A DNA stretch of 64,000 nt, from positions 1,426,001 through 1,490,000 of the forward strand of contig NZ_JAFBCD010000001.1 of the NCBI RefSeq assembly GCF_016907545.1, in the 5' to 3' direction. Positions 53,540 to 62,237 of the stretch are shown piece after piece. Each line of letters begins with the position of its first letter. Positions within the stretch are counted from its first letter, which is position 1. The notes under the pieces were generated by a model, which saw only the letters and a list, made by a program, of their open reading frames with translations, did no database searches and had not been told where the DNA came from. A program made the position numbers and the translations under genes. Source of the DNA: Paenarthrobacter ilicis. GTDB lineage: Bacteria > Actinomycetota > Actinomycetes > Actinomycetales > Micrococcaceae.

Positions 53540-56428
53540 GTGGCCAAGGTCCGCGTACATGAGCTCGCCAAAGAGCTCGGTATTACTTCCAAAGATGCAG
53601 TAACCAAACTGCAGGAATTGGGCGAATTCGTTCGCTCCGCCTCGTCAACCATCGAGGCCCCCGTCGTGAAGAAACTTCGCGACGCCTACCCCGGCGCCGG
53701 CGCTGCAAAGTCCCCCGCCCCGGCTGCTGCCCCCGCAGCAAGCCGTCCCGCAACATCTCGTCCGGCTGCTCCCGCACCCGGACCGGCAGCACCCAAGGCT
53801 CCCACTCCGGGTCCCGCTGCTCCCACTCCGGCACCGGCCGCTCCCGCAGCGTCCACCCCGGCTGCTCCTGCAGCGTCCGCCCCGGCAGCTTCGGCTCCTG
53901 CGGCGCCTGCAGCATCCACCCCGGTTTCGGCCAAGCCCGGTGCACGTCCTGCTCCCAAGGCAGAGACTCCGGCTCCGTCGCGTCAAGGTGGCCAGGCTCC
54001 CCGCCCCGGCGGCCCCCGTCCGGGCAACAACCCGTTCGCTACGTCCCAGGGCATGCCCCGCGGCCGTGGTGGCGACGGCGATCGTCCGCCGCGTCCGGGC
54101 AACAACCCGTTTGCACCGTCCCAGGGCATGCCCCGTGGCGAACGCCGCAATGATGGCGAACGCCCCGGTGGTCCGCGTCCCGCAGCTGGTGCGGGTGGAC
54201 CCCGTCCCGCAGCAGGTTCCGGTGGTCCCCGTCCGGGCGCTCCGCGTCCGGGTGCACCCCGTCCGGGCGCTCCGCGTCCCGCCGGCGGTCCCGGTGGCGG
54301 AAACCGTCCTACTCCGGGCATGATGCCCAACCGCACTGAGCGTCCGGCTCCGGGTGGCGCAGGCCGTCCCGGTGGCGCAGGCCGTCCGGGTGGCGGACCG
54401 GGACGTCCCGGTGGCGCACCCGGTACAGGTACCGGTGGCGGAGCTCCCGCAGGCGGCGGCTTCGGCAAGGGTGGCCGCGGTCGCGGTGGTACCCAGGGTG
54501 CCTTCGGCAAGGGCGGCGCAGGCCGTGGCAAGCAGCGCAAGTCGAAGCGTGCAAAGCGCCAGGAACTGGAGCAGATGAGTGCTCCGTCACTTGGCGGCGT
54601 ATCAGTACCCCGCGGTGACGGCGAAACCATCATCCGTCTTCGTCGTGGTTCCTCCATTACGGACTTCGCCGAGAAGATTGATGCAAACCCCGCATCGCTG
54701 GTGACCGTGCTCTTCCACCTCGGTGAGATGGCAACTGCAACGCAGTCGCTGGACGAAGACACCTTCGGCCTGCTGGGTGCTGAGCTCGGCTACAAGCTCC
54801 AGGTTGTTTCTCCGGAAGACGAAGAGCGCGAGCTCCTCGGCCAGTTCGACATCAACATCCAGGATGAACTCGACGCCGAAGGCGACGACGTCCTCGAGGC
54901 CCGTCCGCCGGTTGTTACCGTCATGGGCCACGTTGACCACGGTAAGACCCGCTTGCTTGATGCCATCCGCAACTCGAACGTTGTGGCTGACGAGCACGGT
55001 GGAATCACCCAGCACATCGGTGCTTACCAGATCAGCCACGTCCACGAGGGCAACGCCCGCGACATCACCTTCATTGACACCCCCGGTCACGAGGCCTTCA
55101 CGGCCATGCGTGCCCGTGGTGCCAAGGTCACTGACATCGCCATCCTGGTGGTAGCGGCCGATGACGGTGTCATGCCGCAGACCGTTGAAGCCCTCAACCA
55201 CGCCCAGGCGGCCAACGTGCCGATCGTCGTGGCCGTGAACAAGATCGACAAGGAAGGCGCCAACCCTGACAAGGTCAAGGGTCAGCTCACCGAGTACGGC
55301 CTGGTTCCCGAGGAATACGGTGGAGACACCATGTTCGTTGAGGTTTCAGCGCGCCAGAACCTCAACATCGACGAACTGATCGACGCTGTCCTGCTGACGG
55401 CCGATGCCGCACTGGATCTCCGCGCCAACCCGGACAAGGACGCTCGAGGCATCGCCATCGAAGCGAACCTTGACAAGGGCCGCGGTTCCGTTGCCACCGT
55501 GCTGGTGCAGTCCGGTACCTTGGCTGTGGGCGACACGATCGTGGCCGGTACGGCTCACGGCCGCGTCCGCGCCATGTTCGACGAGAACGGCGAGGCGCTG
55601 GACATCGCGCTGCCGTCCCGTCCGGTGCAGGTCCTCGGCCTGTCCAACGTGCCGCGTGCAGGCGACACCTTCCTGGTGACTCCTGACGAGCGTACGGCCC
55701 GCCAGATCGCTGAGAAGCGTGAAGCAGCCGACCGCAACGCAGCACTGGCCAAGCGCCGCAAGCGCATCAGCCTGGAAGACTTCGACCAGGCCGTTGCCGA
55801 AGGCAAGATCGACACCCTCAACCTCATCCTCAAGGGTGACGTGTCCGGTGCCGTGGAAGCCCTCGAAGACGCCTTGCTCAAGATCGACGTTGGCGACGAC
55901 GACGTTCAGCTGCGCGTTATCCACCGCGGTGTGGGTGCCATCACGCAGAACGATGTCAACCTCGCAACGGTGGACAACGCCATCATCATCGGCTTCAACG
56001 TCAAGCCTGCTGAGCGCGTTGCCGAACTGGCTGACCGTGAAGGCGTGGACATGCGCTTCTACTCGGTCATCTACGCCGCGATCGACGACATTGAGATGGC
56101 CCTCAAGGGCATGCTCAAGCCGGAGTACGAGGAAGTCCAGCTCGGCACCGCCGAGGTCCGCGAAGTCTTCCGTTCTTCGAAGTTCGGCAACATCGCAGGC
56201 TCGATCGTCCGCTCGGGCATCATCCGCCGTAACACCAAGGCACGTGTCAGCCGCGACGGCAAGGTCATCGGTGACAACCTCACCGTTGAGACGCTCAAGC
56301 GCTTCAAGGATGACGCCACCGAAGTCCGCACCGACTTCGAGTGTGGTATTGGTCTTGGCTCCTTCAATGACATCAATGAAGGCGACATCATCGAGACCTT
56401 CGAAATGCGCGAAAAGCCGCGCGTCTAG
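53540..56428 (+). CDS. infB: Translation initiation factor IF-2
   Basis: A 962-residue GTPase that places fMet-tRNA on the 30S subunit. The N-terminal IF2_N domain starts [11 protein letters not shown], then a long Ala/Pro- and Gly/Arg/Pro-rich linker (about 50-330). The G domain has the P-loop GHVDHGKT near residue 463, DTPGHEA and NKID, and domains II-IV follow ([30 protein letters not shown]). Long linkers are usual in high-GC actinobacteria. GTG 53540 follows AGGAGAAAT. A 13-base hairpin follows the stop. Confidence 0.96.
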   Translation: MAKVRVHELAKELGITSKDAVTKLQELGEFVRSASSTIEAPVVKKLRDAYPGAGAAKSPAPAAAPAASRPATSRPAAPAPGPAAPKAPTPGPAAPTPAPAAPAASTPAAPAASAPAASAPAAPAASTPVSAKPGARPAPKAETPAPSRQGGQAPRPGGPRPGNNPFATSQGMPRGRGGDGDRPPRPGNNPFAPSQGMPRGERRNDGERPGGPRPAAGAGGPRPAAGSGGPRPGAPRPGAPRPGAPRPAGGPGGGNRPTPGMMPNRTERPAPGGAGRPGGAGRPGGGPGRPGGAPGTGTGGGAPAGGGFGKGGRGRGGTQGAFGKGGAGRGKQRKSKRAKRQELEQMSAPSLGGVSVPRGDGETIIRLRRGSSITDFAEKIDANPASLVTVLFHLGEMATATQSLDEDTFGLLGAELGYKLQVVSPEDEERELLGQFDINIQDELDAEGDDVLEARPPVVTVMGHVDHGKTRLLDAIRNSNVVADEHGGITQHIGAYQISHVHEGNARDITFIDTPGHEAFTAMRARGAKVTDIAILVVAADDGVMPQTVEALNHAQAANVPIVVAVNKIDKEGANPDKVKGQLTEYGLVPEEYGGDTMFVEVSARQNLNIDELIDAVLLTADAALDLRANPDKDARGIAIEANLDKGRGSVATVLVQSGTLAVGDTIVAGTAHGRVRAMFDENGEALDIALPSRPVQVLGLSNVPRAGDTFLVTPDERTARQIAEKREAADRNAALAKRRKRISLEDFDQAVAEGKIDTLNLILKGDVSGAVEALEDALLKIDVGDDDVQLRVIHRGVGAITQNDVNLATVDNAIIIGFNVKPAERVAELADREGVDMRFYSVIYAAIDDIEMALKGMLKPEYEEVQLGTAEVREVFRSSKFGNIAGSIVRSGIIRRNTKARVSRDGKVIGDNLTVETLKRFKDDATEVRTDFECGIGLGSFNDINEGDIIETFEMREKPRV
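54019..54140. repeat. Two-copy repeat in the IF-2 linker
   Basis: A block encoding PGNNPFAxSQGMPRG occurs twice about 80 bases apart, with near-identical codons. It adds to the Gly/Arg/Pro-rich linker and is common in actinobacterial infB. Confidence 0.75.
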
Positions 56429-56441
56429 GTTCCATGTGGTT

Positions 56442-56471
56442 CGGGTCCGTCGGATATCTCCGGCGGACCCG
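56442..56471 (+). terminator. Hairpin between infB and rbfA
   Basis: A 13-base stem (CGGGTCCGTCGGA with TCCGGCGGACCCG, one wobble) closes on TATC. No T-run follows, so it may attenuate or mark an RNA processing point in the infB-rbfA message. Confidence 0.55.
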
Positions 56472-56504
56472 TTCCGTCCCCGTTCTACTTTCCAGGAGGA
56501 AGTC

Positions 56505-56960
56505 ATGGCTGATCCCGCACGCGCTGCCAAGCTGGCACAGCGGATCAAGGTAGTTGTTGCCGAGGCTCTTGGCCGCAGGGTCAAGGATCCGCGCGTCGAA
56601 GCCATCACGGTCACTGACGCACGCGTCACCAATGACCTTCAGCACGCCACCATCTATTACACGGTCTTTGGTGACGAGGAAGCGCACACGGATGCTGCCA
56701 AGGCCTTGGAGAAGGCCAAGGGGGTGCTGCGGCAGGAAGTTGGCCGCAACATCACCGTTCGCCTGACCCCCACGCTCGAGTTCGTGGCCGACCAGATCCC
56801 GGTCAATGCCTCGAACCTTGAGGAACTTTTGCGTGAGGCCAAGCGTCGCGATGCCGAGGTAGCCGCCCTGGCTGCCGGGGCAAAGCCGGCCGGCGATGCC
56901 GATCCGTACAAGAGCGACGCCCCTGCCGGGGAAGACCTCGACGGCGACGACGACCGCTGA
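56505..56960 (+). CDS. rbfA: 30S ribosome-binding factor RbfA
   Basis: A 151-residue 30S maturation and cold-adaptation factor with the KH-like fold: RIKVVVAEALGRRVKDPRV, VTNDLQHATIYYTVFG, and LRQEVGRNITVRLTPTLEFVAD. The acidic C-terminal tail (PAGEDLDGDDDR) is common in actinobacteria. ATG 56505 has AGGAGGAAGTC upstream; the long open frame before it is antiphase to infB. A strong terminator follows at 57006. Confidence 0.94.
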   Translation: MADPARAAKLAQRIKVVVAEALGRRVKDPRVEAITVTDARVTNDLQHATIYYTVFGDEEAHTDAAKALEKAKGVLRQEVGRNITVRLTPTLEFVADQIPVNASNLEELLREAKRRDAEVAALAAGAKPAGDADPYKSDAPAGEDLDGDDDR

Positions 56961-57005
56961 GTCCAAGGCCTTCCAGGCACGTCGTTCCACACTGAGCTGT
57001 TGCTG

Positions 57006-57054
57006 AAAGGCCGGCTCCCACTGACCAGATCATGGTCAGTGGGAGCCGGCCTTT
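57006..57054 (+). terminator. Strong terminator after rbfA
   Basis: A perfect 22-base stem (57006-57027 with 57033-57054) with a five-base loop, starting AAAGG and ending CCTTT. It separates the rimP-rbfA unit from the deaminase gene. Confidence 0.95.
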
Positions 57055-57081
57055 TGCTGTTGGTTTTGAATGCCGGCTGGA

Positions 57082-57087
57082 TAGGAT
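57082..57087 (+). promoter_or_regulatory. -10 box close to the deaminase start
   Basis: TAGGAT ends six bases before ATG 57094; TTGGTT at 57060-57065 could be the -35 (16-base spacer). Geometry suggests a leaderless transcript. Confidence 0.4.
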
Positions 57088-57093
57088 CAAGGC

Positions 57094-57576
57094 ATGTCGG
57101 CGCTAAATGCTCATGAGCGTGATGGTTACCTGGACCTGGCCATACGGCTGGCCGTTAAGAACGTTGCCGACGGCGGCGGCCCTTTCGGCGCCGTCGTGGT
57201 CGCTCCGGACGGATCGGTCCACGAGGGCGTCAACCGGGTGACCCGCGACTTCGACCCCACAGCGCACGCGGAAGTGGTTGCCATCCGGCGGGCCTGCGCA
57301 GCCACCAGGAGCTTCGACCTGTCTGGGTCTGTCCTGTACGCCAGTTGCGAGCCCTGCCCGCTCTGCCTCTCGGCCACCCTCTGGGCCCGCGTGGACCGCG
57401 TGTTCTTTGCGGCAGACAGGAATGGCGCAGCCCGGGCTGGATTCGATGATGCGTTGTTTTATGAGTACTTTGCGGGAACCCGGCCGGACATTCTCCCGGT
57501 GGAGCACACCCGGCGTTCGGCGTCGGAGGACCCTTTCGAGGCGTGGAAGAACCATGGTCGCCGGACGGCTTATTAG
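57094..57576 (+). CDS. Nucleoside/guanine deaminase (cytidine-deaminase superfamily)
   Basis: A 160-residue zinc deaminase: HAE (zinc His and proton-transfer Glu) in PTAHAEVVAIRRAC and PCPLC (two zinc Cys) in ASCEPCPLCLSATLWA. C-terminal FYEYFAGTRPD is typical of GuaD-like guanine deaminases, which convert guanine to xanthine. ATG 57094 lacks a clear ribosome site. It stands alone between two terminators or convergent genes; the aminotransferase ends 21 bases away on the other strand. Confidence 0.88.
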   Translation: MSALNAHERDGYLDLAIRLAVKNVADGGGPFGAVVVAPDGSVHEGVNRVTRDFDPTAHAEVVAIRRACAATRSFDLSGSVLYASCEPCPLCLSATLWARVDRVFFAADRNGAARAGFDDALFYEYFAGTRPDILPVEHTRRSASEDPFEAWKNHGRRTAY

Positions 57577-57597
57577 GCCTGCTGGTGGTCCCGGGAA

Positions 57598-58752
57598 CTA
57601 AACGTTGGCTGGGAGCCTGCCGACGCCGTCGAGCAAGTCGGCCTGGTTGCCGCAGAGCGCAATCCTGATCCAGCCCTCGCCAATGGACCCGAAAGCGGTT
57701 CCCGGCGCGAAAGCCACAGCCGAGTCAGCCAGGAAACGGCGAACCCAGGTCCGGACATCCCCCTGACTGACATGCGAAACATCAGCCCACAAGTAGAACG
57801 CACCCTGAGCTCCCAGGTATGGGATGCCTTTTGCCTCCAGGACTGCCGACGCCGCGTCCCGGTTGCTGCGGTAATGGTCCCGGGCGGTGGACACGTAGTC
57901 CTGTGGTCCGGTCAGGGCCGCCAGGGCTGCGTACTGGGACGGGGACGCCACACAAGACACAATCGCTTCCATGACATTGTTCATCATGGCCTCCATCCCC
58001 GGCGGGCAGACCAGGGCGCCGATGCGAAGGCCCGTCAGTCCGTAGGTCTTCGACAACGTCAACGAGGTGAATACGCGTGCTTGTCCGGGAACGTCGCTGT
58101 CATATTTGGCAGGGCTGACGTGGGGAACGTCAAAAGTGAAGGCTTCGTAGCATTCATCAGAGATGATCCAGAGGTCGTGCTGGACCCCGAGTTCCACCAG
58201 CTGCCGGACGGAATCCGGACTGATCACGGCACCCAGCGGGTTGGAGGGCGAGTTGAGCATCAGCACCCTGGTGCGGGGGGTGATCAGGGCTTCGATGTCA
58301 TCGATGTGGGGCTGGAAGTCGTTGTGCGGGTAGAGCGGATACTGCACTGGGACGGCATGAAGCAGCCTGCTGGTCATGGCAAAGGTCGGATAGCCGGGGT
58401 TGGGAATGAGGATTTCATCACCGGGGGAGAGGAGCAGGCTCATGGCGAAGTGCAGGCCCTGCTGCGCCCCGTCCACCACATACACCCGCTCTGCGCCGGT
58501 CTGAACGCCTTGTGTGGCCCTGAAGCGTGCAGCAAAAGCCTCACGAAGGGCCGGGAGGCCCGCATTGGGTGTGTAATTGGTCTCGTCGCGGTCAAGGCAA
58601 GCAATGCCGGCGTCGAGGATGTGCCGCGGGAGGGGGAAACCCGGCTCACCGATGCTCAGCACGATCGCGCCCGGGGTGGACCAAGCGGCTTCGGTGATTT
58701 CCCGGATCTGGTTTACGGGGACATCGCGGACGTGCGCGGCAAGCTCAGGCAT
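57598..58752 (-). CDS. Class I/II pyridoxal-phosphate aminotransferase
   Basis: A 384-residue fold-type I enzyme. It has GEPGFPLP, the YTPNAGLPALREAFA substrate segment, NSPSNPLGAVIS, the DECYEAF metal/PLP Asp, and the Schiff-base Lys in TLSKTYGLTGLRIGAL. This motif set matches MalY/AspC-like aminotransferases; the substrate is not clear. The start is M at 58752 (MPELAAHVRDVPVN); ATG 58761 is an alternative three codons upstream, and neither has a good ribosome site. It is divergent from truB, with only 34 bases between the coding starts. Confidence 0.87.
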   Translation of the reverse strand: MPELAAHVRDVPVNQIREITEAAWSTPGAIVLSIGEPGFPLPRHILDAGIACLDRDETNYTPNAGLPALREAFAARFRATQGVQTGAERVYVVDGAQQGLHFAMSLLLSPGDEILIPNPGYPTFAMTSRLLHAVPVQYPLYPHNDFQPHIDDIEALITPRTRVLMLNSPSNPLGAVISPDSVRQLVELGVQHDLWIISDECYEAFTFDVPHVSPAKYDSDVPGQARVFTSLTLSKTYGLTGLRIGALVCPPGMEAMMNNVMEAIVSCVASPSQYAALAALTGPQDYVSTARDHYRSNRDAASAVLEAKGIPYLGAQGAFYLWADVSHVSQGDVRTWVRRFLADSAVAFAPGTAFGSIGEGWIRIALCGNQADLLDGVGRLPANV

Positions 58753-58773
58753 GGGAGCCATCCTAGCCACCCA

Positions 58774-58779
58774 TATACT
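58774..58779 (+). promoter_or_regulatory. -10 box immediately before truB
   Basis: TATACT ends seven bases before GTG 58787, with no clear ribosome binding site. It predicts a leaderless or near-leaderless truB message. Confidence 0.5.
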
Positions 58780-58786
58780 GGTAAGC

Positions 58787-59704
58787 GTGCTTTCTGGACT
58801 GGTAATCGTTGACAAACCGCAGGGATGGACCAGCCACGATGTGGTTGGACGGATGCGGAGGCTGGCCGGTACCCGGAAAGTGGGCCACGCGGGGACGCTG
58901 GATCCCATGGCCACGGGTGTTCTGGTGCTCGGCATCAACAAGGCCACCAGGCTTCTGACCTACATTGTGGGAACCTCCAAGACCTACACCGCCACCATCA
59001 GGCTCGGCGAAGCCACCATTACGGACGATGCCGAGGGCGAGGTCACCGAGGCCCGCAGTGCCGCGGACGTCACCGATGAGGCCATTGCCGCCGGCGTCGC
59101 CGAATTGACCGGTCCCATCCAGCAGGTCCCCAGCAGTGTGAGCGCCATCAAGGTCAACGGTGAGCGGTCCTACGCCAGGGTCCGTTCCGGCGAGGAAGTC
59201 AAGCTTGCGGCCCGGCCGGTAACCATCCACCGTTTTGAGGTCCATGCCATCAGGAGGCCCGACGGCGGGCGGGTGGTTGACGTTGACGTCACCGTGGAAT
59301 GTTCTTCCGGAACCTACATCAGGGCTTTGGCGCGTGACCTCGGGAACGGGCTCGACGTCGGCGGCCACCTGACGGCTCTCCGACGGACCCAGGTTGGGCC
59401 ATACTCCCTGGATCAGGCCAGGACGTTGGAGGAGCTCGCAGAAGAACTCCAGGTCCTGGACATGTCCCTCGCAGCACGGGCGCTGATGCCCAACCGCGAA
59501 CTGAGTGAGGAAGAAGCAATCGAGATCTCCTTTGGCCGCCGGATCGCGGCAGGCGTACCTGCAGGCGGCCCCGGCGCGGCAACGGCGGACAACCCGGCCG
59601 CAGCCTTCGCCCCGTCGGGAGAACTGGTGGCACTGCTGGCTGACTCCGGCACCCATGCGAAACCCGTGCTGGTCTTTGCCCCCGGAACAGGGCAGGGGAA
59701 GTAA
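58787..59704 (+). CDS. truB: tRNA pseudouridine-55 synthase
   Basis: Makes pseudouridine 55 in the T-loop of tRNAs. The 305-residue protein has the KPQGWTSHDVV segment, the catalytic Asp39 in GTLDPMATG, KTYTATIRLG, and VECSSGTYIRALARDLG. A C-terminal PUA-like extension completes the actinobacterial form. GTG 58787 (VLSGLVIVDKPQG) is the start; the frame further upstream is not conserved. The TATACT box directly before it suggests leaderless translation. Downstream membrane genes follow closely. Confidence 0.95.
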   Translation: MLSGLVIVDKPQGWTSHDVVGRMRRLAGTRKVGHAGTLDPMATGVLVLGINKATRLLTYIVGTSKTYTATIRLGEATITDDAEGEVTEARSAADVTDEAIAAGVAELTGPIQQVPSSVSAIKVNGERSYARVRSGEEVKLAARPVTIHRFEVHAIRRPDGGRVVDVDVTVECSSGTYIRALARDLGNGLDVGGHLTALRRTQVGPYSLDQARTLEELAEELQVLDMSLAARALMPNRELSEEEAIEISFGRRIAAGVPAGGPGAATADNPAAAFAPSGELVALLADSGTHAKPVLVFAPGTGQGK

Positions 59705-59706
59705 GC

Positions 59707-60060
59707 ATGGATGGCTATTTCTACGCCCTGCTGATTGTCGGGTTGGTGTCAACGCTCATGTGCCTGGTGGCGGGCTTGATGAAGAAGGCTCCCAACGATC
59801 CCACCATCCTTTCGGTGCTGGCAGTTGAAGTGGTGCTGGTGGTCTACTTGGTGGGCTCGATCGTCCGGGTCATCATGGGGGAGCAGATTGCCGGAGAGCC
59901 GTGGGAGTTCTGGGGATACCTGATCACAGCGTTGATGATCCCGCTGGGAGCGGTCTATTGGGCCATCCTTGAGCGGACCCGGTGGAGCAACTTTGTCCTC
60001 GCAGCTGTGGGTATCACGGTCTTCGTGATGGGCGCCCGCATGAACCAGATTTGGTACTGA
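59707..60060 (+). CDS. Small four-helix membrane protein, function unknown
   Basis: A 117-residue very hydrophobic protein with four helices (ALLIVGLVSTLMCLVAGL, ILSVLAVEVVLVVYLVGSI, LITALMIPLGAVYWAI, FVLAAVGITVFVMG). The ATG at 59707 is two bases after the truB stop, so co-expression is likely. No motif is recognised. Paired with the next membrane protein and conserved-looking position between truB and ribF. Confidence 0.72.
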   Translation: MDGYFYALLIVGLVSTLMCLVAGLMKKAPNDPTILSVLAVEVVLVVYLVGSIVRVIMGEQIAGEPWEFWGYLITALMIPLGAVYWAILERTRWSNFVLAAVGITVFVMGARMNQIWY

Positions 60061-60080
60061 CCGTGAAAGAAGAACCCAAA

Positions 60081-60503
60081 GTGACTGGAACCGACACCAC
60101 CCCGGAACCCCGGACCGATACCCGCAACACCGGACCCGGCAGGCTGTTGATCGCGGTCTATGCAGTATTCGCCTTGTCCGCCACTGCCCGGGCGGGCTAC
60201 CAAATTGCCACCAAGTTTACTGAAGCACCGCTGGCGCATGTTCTGTCTGCCTTTGCCGCGATTGTCTACATTGTGGCCACCGTGTCCCTGGCCAAGCCCG
60301 GACGCACGTGGTTCAAAGTATCCGTGGCCGCTGTCCTGACCGAGCTTGTTGGTGTCCTGGTGGTGGGCGCGCTCAGCCTCTTCGATCCCGTGGCCTTCCC
60401 ACACGACACCGTATGGTCGCTGTTTGGACGCGGCTACGGCTTTGTCCCCTTGGTGCTGCCCATCCTGGGGCTGTTGTGGCTGAACAAGCGACGCCCGTCC
60501 TGA
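60081..60503 (+). CDS. Small membrane protein, function unknown
   Basis: A 140-residue protein with a polar start and four hydrophobic segments (LLIAVYAVFALSATARAGY, VLSAFAAIVYIVATVSL, VAAVLTELVGVLVVGALSL, LVLPILGLLWL). GTG 60081 has GAAG eight bases upstream; GTG 60063, two bases after the previous stop, is an alternative. It belongs to the truB-side pair of membrane genes. No functional motif is visible. Confidence 0.7.
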   Translation: MTGTDTTPEPRTDTRNTGPGRLLIAVYAVFALSATARAGYQIATKFTEAPLAHVLSAFAAIVYIVATVSLAKPGRTWFKVSVAAVLTELVGVLVVGALSLFDPVAFPHDTVWSLFGRGYGFVPLVLPILGLLWLNKRRPS

Positions 60504-60591
60504 GCTCTGCGTCCATGCGGGTAACCTTAGAATGTTCCGGCGCCGGGAGGTTGCCGGGCGCAACGAACATCTGCAGTGTAAGGCGAGGTTG

Positions 60592-61608
60592 ATGGTTCAC
60601 ATCTGGCACGATCCCACCGAAGTCCCCGGGGACTTTGGACCCACTGCCGTCACCATTGGGAACTTTGACGGCGTCCACAGGGGCCACCAGCATGTCCTCA
60701 ACCAGCTGACGGATGCGGCGTCCCGGCACGGTATCCGCTCTGTCGCAGTCACGTTCGATCCCCACCCGGCCCAGGTGCATCGTCCTGATGCTGCACCGGA
60801 ACTGATCATGGGGCTCGACGACAAACTCGACGCACTCGGCCACGCAGGCGTGGACGCAGTGCTGGTCATGAACTACACGCTGGACCTGGCCGCCATGACG
60901 CCGGAAGAGTTCGTCCGGGTTGTCCTGGTGGACGGACTCCACGCCACGGAGGTTGTGGTGGGTCACGATCTCCGGTTCGGTACCGGAAACTCCGGTGACG
61001 TCACCACCATGCAGGAACTGGGCCAACGGCTGGGCTTCGGTGTGCAGGTGGTCAATGAGTACGGTGCCGGTGGCTCTCCGGCAGATGACGACGACGACCG
61101 CCGCTGCTCCTCCACCTGGGTGCGGGAAGCCCTGTCCGAGGGGGACGTGGTCACGGCCGCGGAGGTTCTGGGCCGGCCACACCGGATGCGTGGCGAAGTG
61201 GTGCACGGGGCAGCCCGTGGACGCGATCTTGGATTCCCCACCGCAAACCTGTCTCCGGATTCCACCGGCTACGTTCCTGCTGACGGAATCTACGCCGGAT
61301 GGCTGATTGACCAGTCCGGGACCCGATGGCCGGCCGCCATTTCCGTCGGATCAAATCCCACTTTCGACGGCGTGAGCCGTCAGGTGGAAGCGCACGTCAT
61401 AGACCGTCCGGAAGAAAACGTCGAAGATTTCAACCTCTACGGACAGAAGATCGCGGTGGAATTCACCCAGCGGCTCAGGGGCATGGTTGCCTACCGGGGG
61501 CCCGAAGCCTTGGTGGAGCAAATGTGCCTTGACGTGGCCCAGGCGCATGAGCTCCTGGCGGGCCGGGCAGGGCATTTCGACAACACAGCGGACCTGCCGG
61601 TAAACTGA
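60592..61608 (+). CDS. ribF: Bifunctional riboflavin kinase/FAD synthetase
   Basis: Makes FMN and FAD. The 338-residue protein has the N-terminal nucleotidyltransferase motif [10 protein letters not shown] (23-32), [14 protein letters not shown], and the C-terminal riboflavin-kinase motif [11 protein letters not shown]. Its length is normal. ATG 60592 is preceded by GCGAGGTTG. The usual truB-ribF-rpsO order of actinobacteria is kept, interrupted here by two small membrane genes. Confidence 0.95.
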   Translation: MVHIWHDPTEVPGDFGPTAVTIGNFDGVHRGHQHVLNQLTDAASRHGIRSVAVTFDPHPAQVHRPDAAPELIMGLDDKLDALGHAGVDAVLVMNYTLDLAAMTPEEFVRVVLVDGLHATEVVVGHDLRFGTGNSGDVTTMQELGQRLGFGVQVVNEYGAGGSPADDDDDRRCSSTWVREALSEGDVVTAAEVLGRPHRMRGEVVHGAARGRDLGFPTANLSPDSTGYVPADGIYAGWLIDQSGTRWPAAISVGSNPTFDGVSRQVEAHVIDRPEENVEDFNLYGQKIAVEFTQRLRGMVAYRGPEALVEQMCLDVAQAHELLAGRAGHFDNTADLPVN

Positions 61609-61726
61609 AACTTGGTTCCGGCCGCAGTCCGTGGCAGCTGGACCTGTTTTGTGTGTGGCAACGCACCCAGGGCAACCCGTCAGCGAGGTGCTGCATGGGA
61701 CGCACGGCACAACTCTAGGAGTTCAC

Positions 61727-61996
61727 GTGGCACTTGACGCCGCTGTAAAGCAGTCCATCATCAAGGAATACGCAACCACTGAAGGCGACACCGGTTCACC
61801 CGAGGTCCAGGTTGCCGTCCTGACCCAGCGGATCAAAGATCTGACTGAGCACATGAAGGAGCACAAGCACGACTTCCACACCCAGCGCGGTCTGCTGGCC
61901 ATGGTTGGTCGTCGCAAGCGCATGCTTTCCTACTTGAAGAACACTGACATCGCCCGCTACCGTGCGCTCATCGAGCGTCTCGGCCTGCGCCGCTAG
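61727..61996 (+). CDS. rpsO: 30S ribosomal protein S15
   Basis: An 89-residue protein, exactly the family length, that binds the central domain of 16S r[24 protein letters not shown] and [18 protein letters not shown] are the conserved helices. GTG 61727 is preceded by TAGGAGTTCAC; the frame upstream is not coding. The 118-base leader after ribF could carry S15 autoregulatory structure. A terminator follows at 62009. Confidence 0.97.
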   Translation: MALDAAVKQSIIKEYATTEGDTGSPEVQVAVLTQRIKDLTEHMKEHKHDFHTQRGLLAMVGRRKRMLSYLKNTDIARYRALIERLGLRR

Positions 61997-62008
61997 TCTG
62001 CTTTTTGG

Positions 62009-62045
62009 GGCGGCCCGGTCCTGTCCGGAACGGGCCGCCTTCTTT
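62009..62045 (+). terminator. Terminator after rpsO
   Basis: GGCGGCCCG pairs with CGGGCCGCC, extended by TCC/GGA after one mismatch, with a TGTCC loop and a TTCTTT tail. It separates rpsO from pnp. Confidence 0.88.
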
Positions 62046-62237
62046 ACCAACAACTAAAAACAGGAATCAACCGCATCGCGCATTCGCGGTCCTCGGTAGT
62101 GATTCCCGGGAAGGTCATCTTGGACGATGGCGCCCGTGGATCTCGATCGATGACCGGGTGTAGTACAGGCCGGAAGTAAAGAGGCGGCCTGGGTTGATGC
62201 GGCGGATCTCCGCTAACAGAAACGGAGGTGACTCTCT
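62046..62237 (+). promoter_or_regulatory. pnp leader region
   Basis: A 190-base stretch between the rpsO terminator and pnp. It contains an inverted repeat (GGTCATC 62113-62119 and GATGACC 62149-62155) and a local GCGGATCTCCGC hairpin just before the ribosome site. In other bacteria the pnp leader folds into a hairpin cut by RNase III for autocontrol; I infer a similar role. No clear promoter boxes were recognised. Confidence 0.4.

Noticed and set aside
55719..56504. A long in-frame upstream extension of rbfA
   Set aside because: It overlaps infB out of frame; the ATG at 56505 has an AGGAGG site and gives the normal RbfA length.
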